NCBI RefSeq assembly: GCF_036227565.1
Contig: NZ_CP109460.1
Location: 5,270,001-5,334,000 of the forward strand
Direction: 5' to 3'
Length of the DNA stretch: 64,000 bases
Source of the DNA: Streptomyces sp. NBC_01454
Lineage (GTDB): Bacteria > Actinomycetota > Actinomycetes > Streptomycetales > Streptomycetaceae
The position numbers and the translations under genes were made by a program. Below are positions 62,206-64,000 of the stretch, piece by piece. A model generated the notes under the pieces. The model was not told the DNA's origin. It saw only the letters and a list, made by a program, of their open reading frames with translations, and made no database searches. How positions within the stretch are numbered: position 1 is the first letter of the stretch; each line of letters begins with the position of its first letter.

Positions 62206-64000
62206 AGGCTGAGTTCCGGGTGCAGATCCTTCATCCGTACGACCTGCCGGCTGCGCGCCGCGAGGGCGGTCAGGGCCAGCGCGCCGAGGGTGAAGGCCAC
62301 CAGGACGCCGCAGCCCTGCCAGACGATGCCGAGGTCACCGCCGGTGATCAGCCGGCGCAGGCCGTCGACCACGTAACTCATCGGCAGGAACGGGTGGATG
62401 GCACCGAAGAAGCCGGGGCTGGTCTGCACCGGGTAGGTGCCGCCCGCCGAGGTCAGCTGGAGCATCAGGACGACCAGGGTCAGCACCCGCCCGGCCGGTC
62501 CGAAGAACGCGCCCAGCAGCTGGATGATCGCGGTGAAGCAGGCCGTGGCCAGCAGCAGGAAGCCGACGGTGCCGGCCGAGCGGACCATCTCCAGGCCCAG
62601 GCCCCAGTGCAGGACGGCCATCAGGGCCAGCACCTGTACGACGCCGACGGCGTAGGCGGGCAGCCAGGAGCCGAGGGTGATCCGCCAGCCCGGGGCGCCC
62701 GCGGCCAGGGCCCGCTTGCTCAGCGCCGGGAGCAGCATGAACGCGACCATCGCGCCGACCCAGAGGGAGAGCGGGATGAAGTACGGCGCCAGGCCGGTGC
62801 CGTAGTTGGGCGCCTTGTGCATCGACTTGGCGGCCAGCTCGACCGGGTCGGCCATCACCTCGGTGCGGGCGTCGCGGTCCTTCTTGTTGTAGTCCGGGAT
62901 CTTGGCGACACCGCTGTGCAGGCCGTCGGCCAGCTGGTTGGTGCCGTCCTTGAGCTTGAAGAGGCCGCCGGTGAGCTTGACGGCGCCCTCCTTGGCGTCA
63001 CCGACGCCGCTGTGGACCTTGCCGGCGCCGTCGGCGACCTTGCCCGCGCCGTCGGCGAGGGTGCCGATGCCGTTCGCGAACAGCCCCGCGCCCTGGGAGA
63101 CCTTGTGGGCACCGGCGTTGAGCTGGTTGATCTGACGGATCGCGGTGTCCGCGCGCTGCCCGATGCCCGGTGCCTGCTCGGCGACCATCACCGCGCCCTG
63201 GTGCACCTCGTGCAGCTTGCTGCGGAGCGGCCCGAAGTCCGCCCCGGCGACGGCGTCGTGGACCTTCTCCGCTGCGTCGGCGGCCACCTTGCTGCCGTCC
63301 GCGAGCGCCTTCAGCTTGGTGCAGTCGGGGTCGGTGTCCAGCAGCCCGCCGCAGCGGTCCTGATAGATCTCCGCGGCGTTGTCGGCGTTCTTGCGGGCCT
63401 GCGTGGCGGCCTTGGCGGAGTCGCCCGGCAGGGTGTCGAGGACGTCATCGATGGTCTCGGTGGCGTCGGCGACGAACTGCGCGCCCTGGCCGATCTCCTT
63501 GCCGTGCGCGCGGAGGTAGGGCAGGTCCTTCTTGGCGATGCCGTGCACCTTCTCGGCGAGCTGCTGGGTGCCGTCGGCGACCCGGCCCGCGCCCGCGCTG
63601 AGCTCATGGGCCTTGGCGACGGCCGTCGAGGCGCCCTTGCTCAGGTCACCGGCGCCCTGACTGACCTTGCCGGCGCCCTCGTTGAGCTTGCCGAGGCCGT
63701 CCGCGAGGTCACCGGAGCCCTTCTTGGCCGAGCCCACGCCCTTGTCGACCTTCCCGGCCCCGTCCGCCGCCTGGGCGGTCTTGTCGTGCAGATCGGAGAA
63801 CGAGATGAAGATCTTGTCGAGCATGGCCCGCGCCGAGGTGGCCGAGGTCTTCGCGCGCACCTCGGAGAAGACCGTCTTGGAGATCGAGCCGACGACGTAG
63901 TTGTTGGCGTCGTTCGTACGGACCTGGAGCGCGCCGGTCTGCGGGGTGTCCCCGGAGCTGGAGGCGATCCGCTCGCTGAAGTCCTTCGGGACGGTCAGCG
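62202..64000 (-). CDS. YhgE/Pip-type membrane protein, C-terminal part
   Basis: The 5' end is outside the window; the frame enters at 64000 (LTVPKDFSERIASSSGD). A long extracellular coiled domain of repeated 'GAGKVxxG', 'LADGLGKLNEGAGKV', 'GAGKVADGAGKVHSGV' units (DUF/YhgE heptad-like repeats) leads to the C-terminal ABC2-type membrane domain (APYFIPLSLWVGAMVAFMLL; SWLPAYAVGVVQVLALMAVL). Matches the YhgE/Pip family; related proteins serve in phage infection or type VII-like export. It ends QVVRMKDLHPELSL. TetR gene overlaps downstream. Confidence 0.88.
   Translation of the reverse strand, partial: LTVPKDFSERIASSSGDTPQTGALQVRTNDANNYVVGSISKTVFSEVRAKTSATSARAMLDKIFISFSDLHDKTAQAADGAGKVDKGVGSAKKGSGDLADGLGKLNEGAGKVSQGAGDLSKGASTAVAKAHELSAGAGRVADGTQQLAEKVHGIAKKDLPYLRAHGKEIGQGAQFVADATETIDDVLDTLPGDSAKAATQARKNADNAAEIYQDRCGGLLDTDPDCTKLKALADGSKVAADAAEKVHDAVAGADFGPLRSKLHEVHQGAVMVAEQAPGIGQRADTAIRQINQLNAGAHKVSQGAGLFANGIGTLADGAGKVADGAGKVHSGVGDAKEGAVKLTGGLFKLKDGTNQLADGLHSGVAKIPDYNKKDRDARTEVMADPVELAAKSMHKAPNYGTGLAPYFIPLSLWVGAMVAFMLLPALSKRALAAGAPGWRITLGSWLPAYAVGVVQVLALMAVLHWGLGLEMVRSAGTVGFLLLATACFTAIIQLLGAFFGPAGRVLTLVVLMLQLTSAGGTYPVQTSPGFFGAIHPFLPMSYVVDGLRRLITGGDLGIVWQGCGVLVAFTLGALALTALAARSRQVVRMKDLHPELSL

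Overview
The window is a high-GC (roughly 70-75%) actinobacterial chromosome segment. Gene content points firmly to Streptomyces: adpA with an in-frame TTA codon followed directly by the oligoribonuclease gene, a chaplin, a chitinase, a beta-N-acetylhexosaminidase preceded by a DasR-like operator, and many GTG starts with GTGA/ATGA overlaps. The order adpA, orn, glmS, hexosaminidase, acyl-CoA dehydrogenase, HMG-CoA lyase, biotin carboxylase, carboxyltransferase, TetR, second acyl-CoA dehydrogenase, agmatinase family follows, from memory, the S. coelicolor core around SCO2770-SCO2793. No phage, insertion sequence, rRNA or CRISPR array is seen.

Layout. 1-5.2 kb: the end of a luciferase-like oxidoreductase gene, a PAS-GGDEF-EAL c-di-GMP protein, a secreted M6-like protease, tRNA-Lys(CTT) and two small proteins. 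5.3-9.5 kb: a three-gene minus-strand unit (SF1-type ATPase/helicase, unknown 515-aa protein, PD-(D/E)XK-like nuclease). 9.7-12.6 kb: histidine phosphatase, an XRE/TPR regulator and a small protein divergent from it. 12.7-19.5 kb: a polysaccharide-like set (FAD oxidoreductase, ATP-grasp-like protein, glycosyltransferase, sugar transferase) and a secreted DUF3344-like protein. 19.7-25.2 kb: chaplin, spermidine-synthase-like protein, anchored protein, two-component system, GH18 chitinase. 25.6-34 kb: tRNA-His, orn, adpA, universal stress protein, glmS and GH20 hexosaminidase. 33.8-40.3 kb: a leucine/isovalerate-type catabolic operon (acyl-CoA dehydrogenase, HMG-CoA lyase, acyl-CoA carboxylase subunits) divergent from a TetR gene, with two 18-bp operators between them.

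40.7-43.7 kb holds the most unusual system: four consecutive genes resembling SdpI, SdpC, SdpA and SdpB, the Bacillus sporulation-delaying 'cannibalism' toxin system, as a compact cassette ended by a strong terminator. 44.3-46.4 kb: acyl-CoA dehydrogenase and TesB thioesterase. 46.4-51.9 kb: an accessory block in which a chain of small minus-strand genes, many overlapping by GTGA (zinc ribbon, two unknowns, DUF6875-like, kinase-like, GNAT), lies back to back with an XRE/TPR regulator plus GNAT pair; regulator and kinase carry rare TTA codons. 52-59.7 kb: phosphatase-family protein, agmatinase/guanidinobutyrase-type ureohydrolase, WXG100-like protein, PucR regulator, sodium:solute symporter and a ThDP enzyme, which fit guanidino-compound (arginine transamination pathway) catabolism. 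59.9-64 kb: a repeat-built beta-propeller/IPT protein without a signal peptide, a TetR regulator and the C-terminal part of a YhgE/Pip-type membrane protein that leaves the window.

Regulatory themes: bldA/TTA control (adpA, an XRE regulator, a kinase-like gene, a prim-pol-like gene), amino-sugar control (DasR-like site, chitinase, hexosaminidase, glmS) and nucleotide second-messenger turnover (GGDEF-EAL protein and Orn, which degrades pGpG).
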